In this document: one piece after another, positions 16,088-22,697 of the stretch
How the letters are laid out: every line of letters begins with the position of its first letter
Position numbering within the stretch: position 1 is the first letter of the stretch
Assembly: GCA_963753165.1 (NCBI GenBank)
Contig: CAVWBP010000014.1
Coordinates: forward strand, 62,001 to 126,000
Length of the DNA stretch: 64,000 bases
Direction of reading: 5' to 3'
DNA from: JAKLQR01 sp963753165
GTDB lineage: Bacteria > Nitrospirota > Thermodesulfovibrionia > Thermodesulfovibrionales > SM23-35
Program-made: the position numbers and the translations under genes
Notes under the pieces: model-generated
What the model was told of the DNA's origin: nothing
Database searches by the model: none
Seen by the model: only the letters and a program-made list of their open reading frames with translations

Positions 16088-17359
16088 TTACAAAAGCATT
16101 GTTTGTCCTTTGATCGCCTGACGCGTGACCTTTTCAAATATCTTTATCTTCCCGAACTCTCCATCGAACCCCGGACTGATATGAATATTCCCCGTGCGCA
16201 TTCGCTGGATTGCTTTCCTGAGGAGAGGCGACCCTTCACGTTCGATGACATCGAGTGGGGCATCCGTAAGAATTGCGAATTCATTCCCGAGTTTCCGGAG
16301 TAATCTTTCATATTCGTCTTTCACTGTTTTCGTATTGACACCCTTTTTCAGGGTCTCGGCAAGAACCTCCTGGAGAGGGATTATGGAACGGAAAGGCGGC
16401 GCCCCCTCCGGTTGATAACCTGGTTCACGGTCCGCAAGTTTTTCGACCCTGTGGAGTACTCCAACCGTCACCTTTTTCCCGCATACAGGGCAAAGGGAGT
16501 TGTTCTGTATCGTCTCCCGGGGCGAAAGGGCTATTCCGCAGGCCCTGTGTCCGTCATAATGGTATTTTCCCTCTTCAGGGAAAAATTCGATCGTACCCAG
16601 GAATCCATTTCTTGTTCTGATCGAACCAAGAATCTCTGTGTAAGACAATCCGGTATCAAAGATGTTTGCTTCTCTGCCGAGTTTAGCCGGAGAGTGGGCA
16701 TCGGAGTTCGAGAGAAGGGTAATCCCGTCCAGCGCAGAGAGCCTCCGGTTCATGGACGGGTCTGATGACAACCCTGTTTCTATGGCAAAAATATGAGGGG
16801 TGAGCTCTTCAAAACACTCATCGAGTGAATCAAAGCCGGAGTTTGCGCCAAATACCGAAAAATGAGGAGTCCATGCATGTGCCGGGACGAGCATGATATC
16901 TGAATCTATTTCAAGAACGATTTCGAGAAGTTTTTTTGCGTCAAGGCCGAGAATCGGCCTTCCATCGGATGAGAGATTCCCGATGCGTGACAGCGCGGCA
17001 TTCACTTTTGCCGCTGCTGAGAAATCAGGGGCGAGAAGGAGACTGTGTATCTTCCTCACCTTGCCGTTTTTTGAATAGATACAGCTTATTTCCGCGGTAA
17101 GCATGAAAAAGACTTCCGCCCTGCACGAGGGAGGGACATCATCCGATCGAAATTCACTCCGTATTTGCAGCAGGTTATTCTCAGTAATTTCCAGTTTTTC
17201 CTGTAATTCCCGGAGCCACTGCGGATGGGTAAAATCGCCGGTACCGACAACAACGATTCCCTTGCGCTGCGCCCACTTCCAGATGTTCTCCGGCGACATG
17301 TCTCTGCTCGTCGCCCGCGAATATTTTGAATGGATATGAAGGTCAGCAATAAAACGCAT
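16088..17359 (-). CDS. Endonuclease Q-family PHP-domain protein
   Basis: The 423-residue protein opens with a PHP domain (FIADLHIHSKYSRATSRDM) and has further metal-ligand blocks (GTGDFTHP, PAHAWTPHFSVFG, SNSDAHSPAKLGREAN). A central four-cysteine zinc element lies near 275-300 (CGIALSP...CPVCGK). This is the architecture of EndoQ, which in archaea and some bacteria cleaves DNA 5' to deaminated bases such as uracil and hypoxanthine. Older annotations call it a UvrD-like or generic PHP protein. It fits with the family 4 uracil-DNA glycosylase at 30812-31567 as a second route for deaminated bases. It lies 47 bp downstream of dedA on the same strand. Confidence 0.82.
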   Translation of the reverse strand: MRFIADLHIHSKYSRATSRDMSPENIWKWAQRKGIVVVGTGDFTHPQWLRELQEKLEITENNLLQIRSEFRSDDVPPSCRAEVFFMLTAEISCIYSKNGKVRKIHSLLLAPDFSAAAKVNAALSRIGNLSSDGRPILGLDAKKLLEIVLEIDSDIMLVPAHAWTPHFSVFGANSGFDSLDECFEELTPHIFAIETGLSSDPSMNRRLSALDGITLLSNSDAHSPAKLGREANIFDTGLSYTEILGSIRTRNGFLGTIEFFPEEGKYHYDGHRACGIALSPRETIQNNSLCPVCGKKVTVGVLHRVEKLADREPGYQPEGAPPFRSIIPLQEVLAETLKKGVNTKTVKDEYERLLRKLGNEFAILTDAPLDVIEREGSPLLRKAIQRMRTGNIHISPGFDGEFGKIKIFEKVTRQAIKGQTMLL

Positions 17360-17406
17360 GTCAGGTGCTCATTTACTCAAAAAATGCAGTTGAATAATTC
17401 CGACTT

Positions 17407-18021
17407 CTACAGTGTTTTCCTTTTTTTGTTCCAGAGAATATATACGGCTATTAATCCGATGCTGGCAAGAATAACATATACAGTCCATTGCCTGCTCGCT
17501 TCCATGATCCTGTCCTTGTTGTCGCCTACGAAGAAACCGATATATGCGAGAATCCATACCCATATAGAAGCCCCAAAAGCCGTATAGAAACTGAACTTGG
17601 CGAGGTTCATTCTCCAGAGTCCTGCCGGGAATGAGATATAATGCCTTACCCCCAGAATAAGCCTGCCGATAAAGGTACTGATATTCCCGTGTCTCAGAAA
17701 GAACGCCTCCCCTTTCAGGAAATGTTTCTCGGTAACGCCGAAATATTTGCCGTACCGGAGTATGAAAGGTCTTCCAAGATATACCGCAATACCATAATTA
17801 AAGAGTGCGCCGAGCACGCTTCCCACCGTCCCGGATATGATTACCCCTGCCCAGCTCATCTGTTGCTGGTAGATCAGATACCCTGCGGGAGGAATCACAA
17901 GCTCAGAAGGCAGCGGGATGAATGTGCTCTCGATGAACATGAGGAGCATAATTCCCGGATATCCCATGGAGCCGATGGTATCTACGAGCCAGCTGAAAAA
18001 AGTTTGCATATACTCGTGCAT
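17407..18021 (-). CDS. DedA-family inner-membrane protein
   Basis: DedA (VTT/SNARE-associated) proteins are membrane proteins now linked to lipid-carrier scrambling or transport and membrane homeostasis. The product has the hallmark FIESTFIPLPSELVIPPAGY, a GSVLGALFNYGIAVYLG glycine motif, the RHGNISTFIGRLILGVRHYISFPAG segment and C-terminal transmembrane helices. The frame is open upstream to 18105, but that extension reads through the duplicated tRNA segment. The ATG at 18021 (MHEYMQTFF), about 204 residues, gives the family's usual N-terminus and is chosen. It lies immediately outside the left end of the integrated element, so its promoter region may have been altered by the insertion. Confidence 0.88.
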   Translation of the reverse strand: MHEYMQTFFSWLVDTIGSMGYPGIMLLMFIESTFIPLPSELVIPPAGYLIYQQQMSWAGVIISGTVGSVLGALFNYGIAVYLGRPFILRYGKYFGVTEKHFLKGEAFFLRHGNISTFIGRLILGVRHYISFPAGLWRMNLAKFSFYTAFGASIWVWILAYIGFFVGDNKDRIMEASRQWTVYVILASIGLIAVYILWNKKRKTL

Positions 18022-18060
18022 AGTCAAAAATACCCCAAAGAATGTATTGTGCAGATTTAA

Positions 18061-18105
18061 TGGTCGGGGCGACCCGATTTGAACGGGCGACCACTCACAC
18101 CCCAA
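18061..18105 (-). repeat. Left attachment site: 45-bp duplicate of the tRNA-Pro 3' end
   Basis: The segment is identical to 21316-21360. It begins with the CCA end (TGG on the plus strand) and extends through the acceptor strand, T-arm, variable region and anticodon stem into the anticodon loop. Identity stops sharply after CACCCCAA. It has no 5' half and cannot be a functional tRNA. It marks the displaced original tRNA 3' end left by integration. Confidence 0.88.
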
Positions 18106-18225
18106 TCTTAACGGAAATGCATAACTCCTTGTTTTTATTTGATTCTATTATGCACAAAATAGCATATTTTTGCATTCTTTTGCATAAGTTTTGCTGCAAA
18201 ATCGCTGCACTATGTTGAACAGCAT
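18106..18225. other. AT-rich attachment-site arm with repeated TGCA-type motifs
   Basis: This non-coding stretch between the left repeat and the integrase remnant has several related words: TGCATAA, ATGCACAAAATAGCATA, TTTTTGCAT, TTTTGCATAA and TTGCTGCAAAATCGCTGCA. A close relative of the last (TTGCTGCAAATCTGCGA) lies at about 21250-21266 near the right end. Such repeated words at both ends are typical of arm-type binding sites for tyrosine integrases. The function is inferred. Confidence 0.4.
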
Positions 18226-18399
18226 CTACTCCACCACATCCTCATCTTCATCCAACAGTTCAACAGTCTTCTTATTGTACTCTTTAATCGCATGCAGTGG
18301 TTGAAATATTCTTATGCCCCATAAGTTCCTTAACAGACAGGAGGTCCCCGTTAAGCAAGGCATGGGTCGCAAAAGTATGTCTCAGCATATTATTCTGGA
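18226..18399 (-). pseudogene. C-terminal remnant of a tyrosine recombinase (integrase)
   Basis: On the minus strand this region encodes NMLRHTFATHALLNGDLL followed by SVKELMGHKNISTT, the Arg and His boxes of phage-type integrases. After ISTT the frame breaks. The next frame gives AIKEYNKKTVELLDEDEDVVE and a stop at 18226-18228. The stretch that should carry the nucleophilic tyrosine (about 9 residues after the GH motif) is missing, so the fragment cannot be active. All sequence upstream of the Arg box is lost and replaced at about 18400 by an unrelated remnant on the opposite strand. Its orientation, ending at the left attachment site, is that of the element's own integrase. Confidence 0.8.
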
Positions 18400-18520
18400 A
18401 CGGATTAAGCAAAATGATGGGAAGGTTCTGCTACCCAAGACATCCATAGGGGAATATGGATTCGTAGCTAATTTTGAGGACTCTGAAGGCAACAAGGTAT
18501 CTCTGCATTCCATGAAATAA
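18400..18520 (+). pseudogene. C-terminal remnant of a VOC (glyoxalase/bleomycin-resistance) family protein
   Basis: The plus strand encodes NDGKVLLPKTSIGEYGFVA and ends with NFEDSEGNKVSLHSMK and TAA at 18518-18520. This is the typical last strand-loop-strand of VOC proteins (GGKVLxPKTxIGExG...DxEGNxxxLHS). The open frame extends upstream to an ATG at 18314, but that part is antisense to the integrase remnant, so the combined 68-codon frame is a chance chimera. About two thirds of the VOC protein is absent. The join at about 18400 marks a deletion or recombination inside the element. Confidence 0.72.
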
Positions 18521-18601
18521 TTAGGGATTCGAATCTCCTGCTTCCCTTATGATATTGCTTCCTGTATACTTTCTCTCAATCACTATTAACGGAGGTTCTC
18601 T

Positions 18602-18874
18602 ATGACAAAGGCAGATTTAGTTGAAAAACTGGCAAAGGATGCAGACATCTCAAAGGCAGCAGCAGGAAAGGCACTCGACTCTTTTATTGATGCAGTTGTC
18701 AAAACTGTAAAGAAGGGCAACAAGGTTGCTTTAGTAGGTTTCGGTACTTTCTCAGTATCTAAACGGAAAGCAAGGACAGGCAGGAATCCTCAGACGGGGG
18801 CTACTATAAAAATTGCTGCAAGGAAAGTTCCGAAGTTCTCGGCAGGAAAAGCATTCAAGGATGCAGTAAAATAA
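18602..18874 (+). CDS. hup: DNA-binding protein HU
   Basis: HU is a small dimeric nucleoid protein that bends DNA without strict sequence preference. The 90-residue product has the full HU fold: N-terminal helices (MTKADLVEKLAKDADISKAAAGKALDSFID in register), the VGFGTFSVSKRKARTGRNP arm and the final KVPKFSAGKAFKDAVK strand and helix. A strong ribosome-binding site (ACGGAGG) lies 7 bases upstream. It lies inside the integrated element, with its own terminator just downstream. An intact HU beside a broken integrase suggests it may be retained for host use. A second member of the family, ihfA, is encoded at 21791-22075 outside the element. Confidence 0.93.
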   Translation: MTKADLVEKLAKDADISKAAAGKALDSFIDAVVKTVKKGNKVALVGFGTFSVSKRKARTGRNPQTGATIKIAARKVPKFSAGKAFKDAVK

Positions 18875-18888
18875 TTGTTGGAATCGGG

Positions 18889-18921
18889 AGTGCCTCTGCT
18901 TAGTGGTGGAGGCACTTTTAT
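18889..18921 (+). terminator. Rho-independent terminator after HU
   Basis: AGTGCCTC (18889-18896) pairs with GAGGCACT (18909-18916) around a 12-nt loop and is followed by TTTTATT. It starts 15 bases after the HU stop codon. Confidence 0.8.
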
Positions 18922-18960
18922 TATCTAAAGACTCATTGATTCCTTGTTAGGTTTAGTATT

Positions 18961-19383
18961 TTACTTTTTGGCTTTTGCAATAAACCATGTGAATGTGCTT
19001 TCAAAGGTGATATTCTTCCCTTCGTCCACTATCTTTACTATGACATCCACAAGGGTGCGACCCTTTTCCGAGAGTTCTTTCTTTGCCTTCATGGCTCTGT
19101 CTGAGTCAATAAAGCCTTCTGAAAATAGTCTTCCCTTTGCTGGGTTTTTATATTTGACTTTAACCCTCCTCACTACGGGGAAATAAGCTCCGTTCCAGTC
19201 GCCAAAGTTTCTTTCCAGGATCTCCCCACTTGAGGCTTCAGCCAGTGCATATTGAGCAGATGCATGAATGGTGCCTAAATGATTCTGATATTTTACCCCG
19301 TCTTCAAGCATAAGAATCGTGTCGGGTTCATCCGACTTTTTAATCAATAGGATCTTATTAAAAGGCAGGTCCAAAACATTCAT
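18961..19383 (-). CDS. Hotdog-fold protein (DUF4442 / thioesterase-like)
   Basis: The 140-residue protein contains NHLGTIHASAQYALAEASSG, the central helix and flanking strand of DUF4442/PaaI-type hotdog proteins, where the His-Ala-Ser region lies near the acyl-thioester site. The strands VVRRVKVKYKNPAKGRLFSE and TLVDVIVKIVDEGKNITFEST complete a single hotdog domain. Many relatives are putative acyl-CoA thioesterases, but the substrate is unknown. It is intact and lies 30 bp downstream of the sigma-factor pseudogene on the same strand within the island, so the two may once have been co-transcribed. Confidence 0.72.
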   Translation of the reverse strand: MNVLDLPFNKILLIKKSDEPDTILMLEDGVKYQNHLGTIHASAQYALAEASSGEILERNFGDWNGAYFPVVRRVKVKYKNPAKGRLFSEGFIDSDRAMKAKKELSEKGRTLVDVIVKIVDEGKNITFESTFTWFIAKAKK

Positions 19384-19413
19384 TCTTTTCCTTTCGTATA
19401 AGCTGATTTAAGA

Positions 19414-20825
19414 TTAATTGACTAAGACCATCAAAGCACCACGTCTACTTGGATGTCTAAGTTTTCTCAATGCTGTTGCCTCTATTTGTCTTACCCTTTC
19501 ACGTGTAATGGAAAAATGTCTCCCTACTTCTTCGAGGGTGTCGTCTTTGTCAAATCCTATACCAAATCTCCTTCTTATAATCTCAGCTTCCTTTGGAGTT
19601 AGAGTATTAAGAACCCTCAGTATCTGCTCGGTGGTCTTACTTCTTTCTGTATCGGAGTATGGGGAAGAACTATCTTTATCACTGATAAGGTCCTCTATTG
19701 TTGAACCTTCATCCCCTACAGGGAGTTTGAAGAGCTATCGGGTCCTGTACTGCTTTTAATGCTTCTACGATTTTTTCAGTTGATACTCCCAGTCTTTTGG
19801 CAATTTCTTCTTTACTCGGTTCTCTTCCAAGCTCTTGTGTTAGTCCTCTTGATGCTTTGGTTACCTTACTATAGAAATCCATCATATGGACGGGAACTCT
19901 TATAGTCTTTGTCTTATCAACTAATGCCCTCGTTATTCCCTGTCTTATCCACCATGTTGCATAGGTGCTGAATTTAAAACCCTTTGTATAGTCGAACTTG
20001 TCAACAGCTCGCATAAGACCGATATTCCCTTCCTGAATGAGATCAAGCAGATCTAATCCCCTTCCTATATGATGCTTAGCTATATTAATTACCAACCTCA
20101 GGTTATGAGTTATTAATTCATTCTTTGCTTCGCTGACAAGGGTACTTGCCCTGGTTATTCTCTCCCACTTAGCTTTCAATTCATCAATCTTAATTCCCAC
20201 CTCTGATTCAACTTGCTTATACTCATTCTGAACTTCTCCTGCAAGGATATTGAGTTTTACAGGATTGATGTCTCGTTTCCTTTTTTCATTTATTAGTTTT
20301 TTTAAACCTTTCAAAGTCCCGTATCTTGCAATCTTCTTATCTGTTAGCTCTATTTTTATCATGAGATTGTCAAGCACTCTCAGGCTCATTTCAAGAGCTT
20401 CGTCTGTTTTATCTTCTTCTGAATTGTTCAGGTCCTCTGCATCTTTTCCATCTAAACTCGCTTCGATTTTCTTGATATAAAGGCAGTGCTGTAACTATCC
20501 CTTTAATTATCTCTTTCCCTTCTTCCAAGCTCTTGGCAAGCTCTACTTCTTCATTCCTTTTCAGTATTGAAATATTCCCCATCGAATGGAAATATGTTTG
20601 AACAATGTCCTCTGTTTTTTCATGTACCTCTTCTTCCTCAGTAGTGTCAGTTTCCTTATCATATACAACTTCAATTCCCATATCATGGAGAAGGTCCATA
20701 AGTTCTTCTATCTCTTCGGGTGAGAAATATTCCGAGGGAACAGCGTCATTTATGTCATCGTAAGTGAGCTTTCCACGACTCTTGCCCATCTCTATAATTT
20801 CCTCAAAAATATCTTCTTTTTCCAT
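19414..20825 (-). pseudogene. RpoD-type (group 1/2) sigma factor gene broken by two frameshifts
   Basis: The three frames together cover a primary-type sigma factor of about 470 residues. Region 1.1 (MEKEDIFEEI...LTYDDINDAVPSEYFSPEEI), region 1.2, regions 2.1-2.4 (NLRLVINIAKHHIGRGL, DLIQEGNIGLMRAVDKFDY, FSTYATWWIRQGITRAL), region 3 and region 4 (TRERVRQIEATALRKLRHPSR) are all recognisable. The frame breaks near 20472 (one extra base at PLY/KKIEA) and near 19721 (one extra T in CCCTGTAGGG). The start is ATG 20825 with GAGGAG upstream rather than the ATG at 20852. Being inside the integrated element, it is probably a second, acquired copy. The frameshifts may be decay or sequence error. Confidence 0.82.
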
Positions 20826-20847
20826 AGTACTCCTCAGGATAAATTTC

Positions 20848-20871
20848 TTCATGTCACCTCTATGACATGAA
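20848..20871. promoter_or_regulatory. Perfect 9-bp inverted repeat in the sigma-factor gene leader
   Basis: TTCATGTCA (20848-20856) and TGACATGAA (20863-20871) are separated by 6 bp and lie about 23 bp upstream of the ATG at 20825, just before the GAGGAG ribosome-binding site. It could be an operator for a dimeric repressor or an mRNA hairpin controlling translation. A TATAAT box lies further upstream on the same strand (about 20972), without a good -35 match. Confidence 0.5.
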
Positions 20872-21274
20872 AATCTCTTTATTGATAGTTATATATTTCC
20901 TTCTGAGGTTAAAAACAGGAGGGAAATGGAGACAGCTTCTACATAAAGTGCTACTACTATTATACCTGAGAATTGTTGAGTTATGTTGAGTAGGCTATGA
21001 AATCACCCTTGCCAATTGCTATGATGCTTTTGCTCAATATGGAACATGAACCCTCCTGATTTGTTAAGTGTATTTTGACACAGTTTAAGGGGGGATAGGA
21101 GGAAGGGGACAGATTACCCTGTATCAGGGTCCCCAAAGGGTATTAATGGCTTATGGCTTGCTCAGAAGGGCTATTACTCTGATGGGTAGTGGCGTTATTA
21201 ATTTATATTCAAATTTTGATTGTTGTTATTGCCAACCTTTTAATACGAGTTGCTGCAAATCTGCGACAAAAAAC
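20872..21274. other. Non-coding right part of the island
   Basis: No convincing gene lies here; the short open frames have no recognisable product or ribosome-binding site. A compact hairpin lies at 21105-21134, with inner arms ACCCTG and CAGGGT around TAT and outer GGGG/CCCC. It resembles REP-type units that often begin GGGGACAGATT. The end near 21250 carries a TTGCTGCAAATCTGCGA word related to the left arm of the element. Confidence 0.5.
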
Positions 21275-21307
21275 AAAAAAGGACTAACAGAAAACCTGCA
21301 AGTCCTT
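21275..21307 (-). terminator. Terminator downstream of tRNA-Pro
   Basis: Read on the minus strand, AAGGACT (21301-21307) pairs with AGTCCTT (21279-21285) and is followed by a T-run (21275-21280 as A on the plus strand). It lies 9 bases after the CCA end of tRNA-Pro and would end the ihfA-merR-tRNA transcript. It belongs to the element side, so integration brought a replacement terminator. Confidence 0.65.
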
Positions 21308-21315
21308 GATTTTAT

Positions 21316-21392
21316 TGGTCGGGGCGACCCGATTTGAACGGGCGACCACTCACACCCCAAGCGAGTGCGCTACCAGACTGCGCTACGCCCCG
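21316..21392 (-). tRNA. tRNA-Pro (anticodon GGG)
   Basis: The 77-nt minus-strand gene folds into a full cloverleaf. The acceptor stem is CGGGGCG/CGCCCCG with ACCA encoded at the 3' end. The anticodon stem is CTCGC/GTGAG with loop TTGGGGT, giving anticodon GGG, and the T-arm contains GTTCAAAT. It lies 13 bp downstream of merR. The element at 18061-21360 is integrated in its 3' part, which was regenerated exactly. tRNA-Pro here remains complete. Confidence 0.95.
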
Positions 21393-21405
21393 ATTGTTTC
21401 AGATA

Positions 21406-21798
21406 TTAACGAAGCAGACCCAGTATCTCCCTGAGCCTTGTTTTGACATGCTCGATTCCCCGGGCAGGTTGGCGTACTTCTTTTTTGGGCATTTCCTGTT
21501 CTGGTACCGGTTCAGCGTACCCTGATGAAAGGCCAAGTCTTTTTCTGACACCCTCTATGGTATATCTCTCCTGATAAAGGAGCTTTTTAATTGCGAGCAG
21601 TAACTCCACATCCTTCTTTACATACACTCTCTGTCCTGATTTATTTTTCCGGGGTTTCAGAAACGAGAATTCGGTCTCCCAGTATCTGAGGACATAGGGT
21701 TCAACGCCCACAATTTTGCTGACCTCTCCTATCTTGTAGAAGAGCTTGTCAGGAAAAGTGATTTGCGATTTTACACTTTCAGGTCTGGATTTATACAT
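21406..21798 (-). CDS. MerR-family transcriptional regulator
   Basis: The 130-residue protein has an N-terminal MerR winged helix (about 15-85): FYKIGEVSKIVGVEPYVLRYWE, then FSFLKPRKNKSGQRVYVKKDVELLLAIKKLL and the wing GVRKRLG. The C-terminal part is short, Pro/Glu-rich and ends in a helix, so no effector domain is visible. It overlaps ihfA by 8 bp and precedes tRNA-Pro. The pair ihfA-merR with a downstream tRNA-Pro is a recurrent arrangement in Deltaproteobacteria and related phyla. Its target genes are unknown. Confidence 0.9.
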   Translation of the reverse strand: MYKSRPESVKSQITFPDKLFYKIGEVSKIVGVEPYVLRYWETEFSFLKPRKNKSGQRVYVKKDVELLLAIKKLLYQERYTIEGVRKRLGLSSGYAEPVPEQEMPKKEVRQPARGIEHVKTRLREILGLLR

Positions 21799-22075
21799 CT
21801 TGTTTTTCCATTACGGCTTTCAGTTGATTGCTGGCCCTGAACGTGATAACTCTTCTCGGGGTTATCTCGAGGTCGTCTCCCGTTTTCGGATTCCGGCCTC
21901 TCCGGGCAGTCTTTTGCCTGACATTAAATGTGCCAAAACCAGAGACTTTTACTGACTCGCCTTCGATAAAGGTCTGCTTCATGATGTCAAAGAGAATCTC
22001 TATGATCTCCTGGGCTTCTTTTTTCGACAAACCAATTTTTTCGAATATTCTCTCTACCAAATCTGCCTTTGTCAT
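21791..22075 (-). CDS. ihfA: Integration host factor subunit alpha
   Basis: IHF is a sequence-preferring DNA-bending protein used in recombination, replication and promoter architecture. The 94-residue product shows the IhfA features: LVERIFEKIGLSKKEAQEIIE, the VKVSGFGTFNVRQK core, the TARRGRNPKTGDDLEITPRRVITF arm and a C-terminal helix. It is distinct from the HU gene inside the island. It has an excellent promoter (22098-22126) and is translationally coupled to merR. No beta subunit gene is seen in the window. Confidence 0.93.
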   Translation of the reverse strand: MTKADLVERIFEKIGLSKKEAQEIIEILFDIMKQTFIEGESVKVSGFGTFNVRQKTARRGRNPKTGDDLEITPRRVITFRASNQLKAVMEKQDV

Positions 22076-22097
22076 ATCGCTACCTCAATTTTTCTTA

Positions 22098-22126
22098 AGT
22101 ATATTAAGGACATAGACACTTGTCAA
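22098..22126 (-). promoter_or_regulatory. Sigma70 promoter for ihfA-merR-tRNA-Pro
   Basis: On the minus strand TTGACA (22121-22126) and TATACT (22098-22103) are separated by 17 bp. The expected start lies about 15-20 bp upstream of the ihfA ATG. This is one of the best promoter matches in the window. Confidence 0.75.
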
Positions 22127-22249
22127 GAAGAATTAGGTGAATATAGTATATCAAATCTATCCATAAAGTCAAAAAAAATCTTGCCTTTGCCCGGAACGAG
22201 AGAATATGATGTATAAAATTAGATAATTTTACAAACCATTCGATTTATC

Positions 22250-22627
22250 ATGATTTATGGAATTGGCATAGATATAGTCAGGATTCGCCGGGTGCAGGAA
22301 GCCTTTGAGAAATGGGGTGAAAGGTTCCTTCAGAGGGTATACACCGGAGATGAAATTGCTTATTGCTTCGAAAAAAGAAACCCCCATCTCTCTCTTGCAG
22401 CCCGTTTCGCAGCGAAAGAAGCATTCATAAAAGCAGTCGGCGCCGGAGTTCCCGTCGCATTCAACGATATTGAAGTGGCACACAGTGATACAGGACAACC
22501 TGTGCTGAGGTTGAGAAGAACGCTCCAGGACTTTCTCAGCAATAATCATATCGCAAAGGTGCATCTCAGTCTCAGTCATGAGCAGGAATATGCGGTGGCA
22601 TGTGTAGTGCTCGAACGGCATTCATGA
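22250..22627 (+). CDS. acpS: Holo-[acyl-carrier-protein] synthase
   Basis: AcpS transfers 4'-phosphopantetheine from CoA to acyl carrier protein. The 125-residue protein has the magnesium-binding Asp8 in GIGIDIV and the Lys56-Glu57 pair in ARFAAKEAFIKA. The remaining motif, LSLSHEQEYAVACVVLE, carries the conserved SHxxxYA. Length is standard for the trimeric AcpS group. It is a lone plus-strand gene, divergent from ihfA and convergent with mtgA. Confidence 0.95.
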   Translation: MIYGIGIDIVRIRRVQEAFEKWGERFLQRVYTGDEIAYCFEKRNPHLSLAARFAAKEAFIKAVGAGVPVAFNDIEVAHSDTGQPVLRLRRTLQDFLSNNHIAKVHLSLSHEQEYAVACVVLERHS

Positions 22628-22697
22628 ACTACGCGCTCACCGGTGAATATTTTTTATTTTGTGCATCAATCGGGCAAAAGCTTAACTGTTCGTTTCA

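Larger units (their letters stand above)
18061..21360. mobile_element. Decayed integrated element in tRNA-Pro(GGG)
   Basis: A perfect 45-bp direct repeat of the 3' part of tRNA-Pro lies at 18061-18105, and its functional copy lies at 21316-21360 within the intact tRNA. The 3.25 kb between holds a tyrosine-recombinase C-terminal remnant reading towards the left repeat, as expected for tRNA-targeting islands. It also holds a VOC-protein remnant, an HU gene, a hotdog-fold protein and a frameshifted sigma factor gene. The coding sequences look AT-richer than the flanking genes. No intact integrase, replication or transfer gene remains, so the element should be immobile without help. Confidence 0.8.

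Noticed and set aside
18022..18105. N-terminal extension of the DedA protein
   Set aside because: These codons are the antisense of the duplicated tRNA-Pro segment and give no DedA homology. The ATG at 18021 gives the family N-terminus.
18314..18520. A 68-codon plus-strand gene
   Set aside because: Its first half is antisense to an integrase fragment and its second half is the end of a VOC protein, so it is a chance fusion of relics.
18521..18552. GGGATTCGAATCTCCTGCTTCCC as a tRNA or tmRNA 3' end
   Set aside because: It has a T-loop-like word, but the T-stem has an A-C mismatch, no CCA and no matching acceptor strand upstream.
21146..21337. 63-codon plus-strand frame at the right end of the island
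   Set aside because: It runs into the tRNA-Pro gene on the opposite strand, has no ribosome-binding site and no recognisable sequence.
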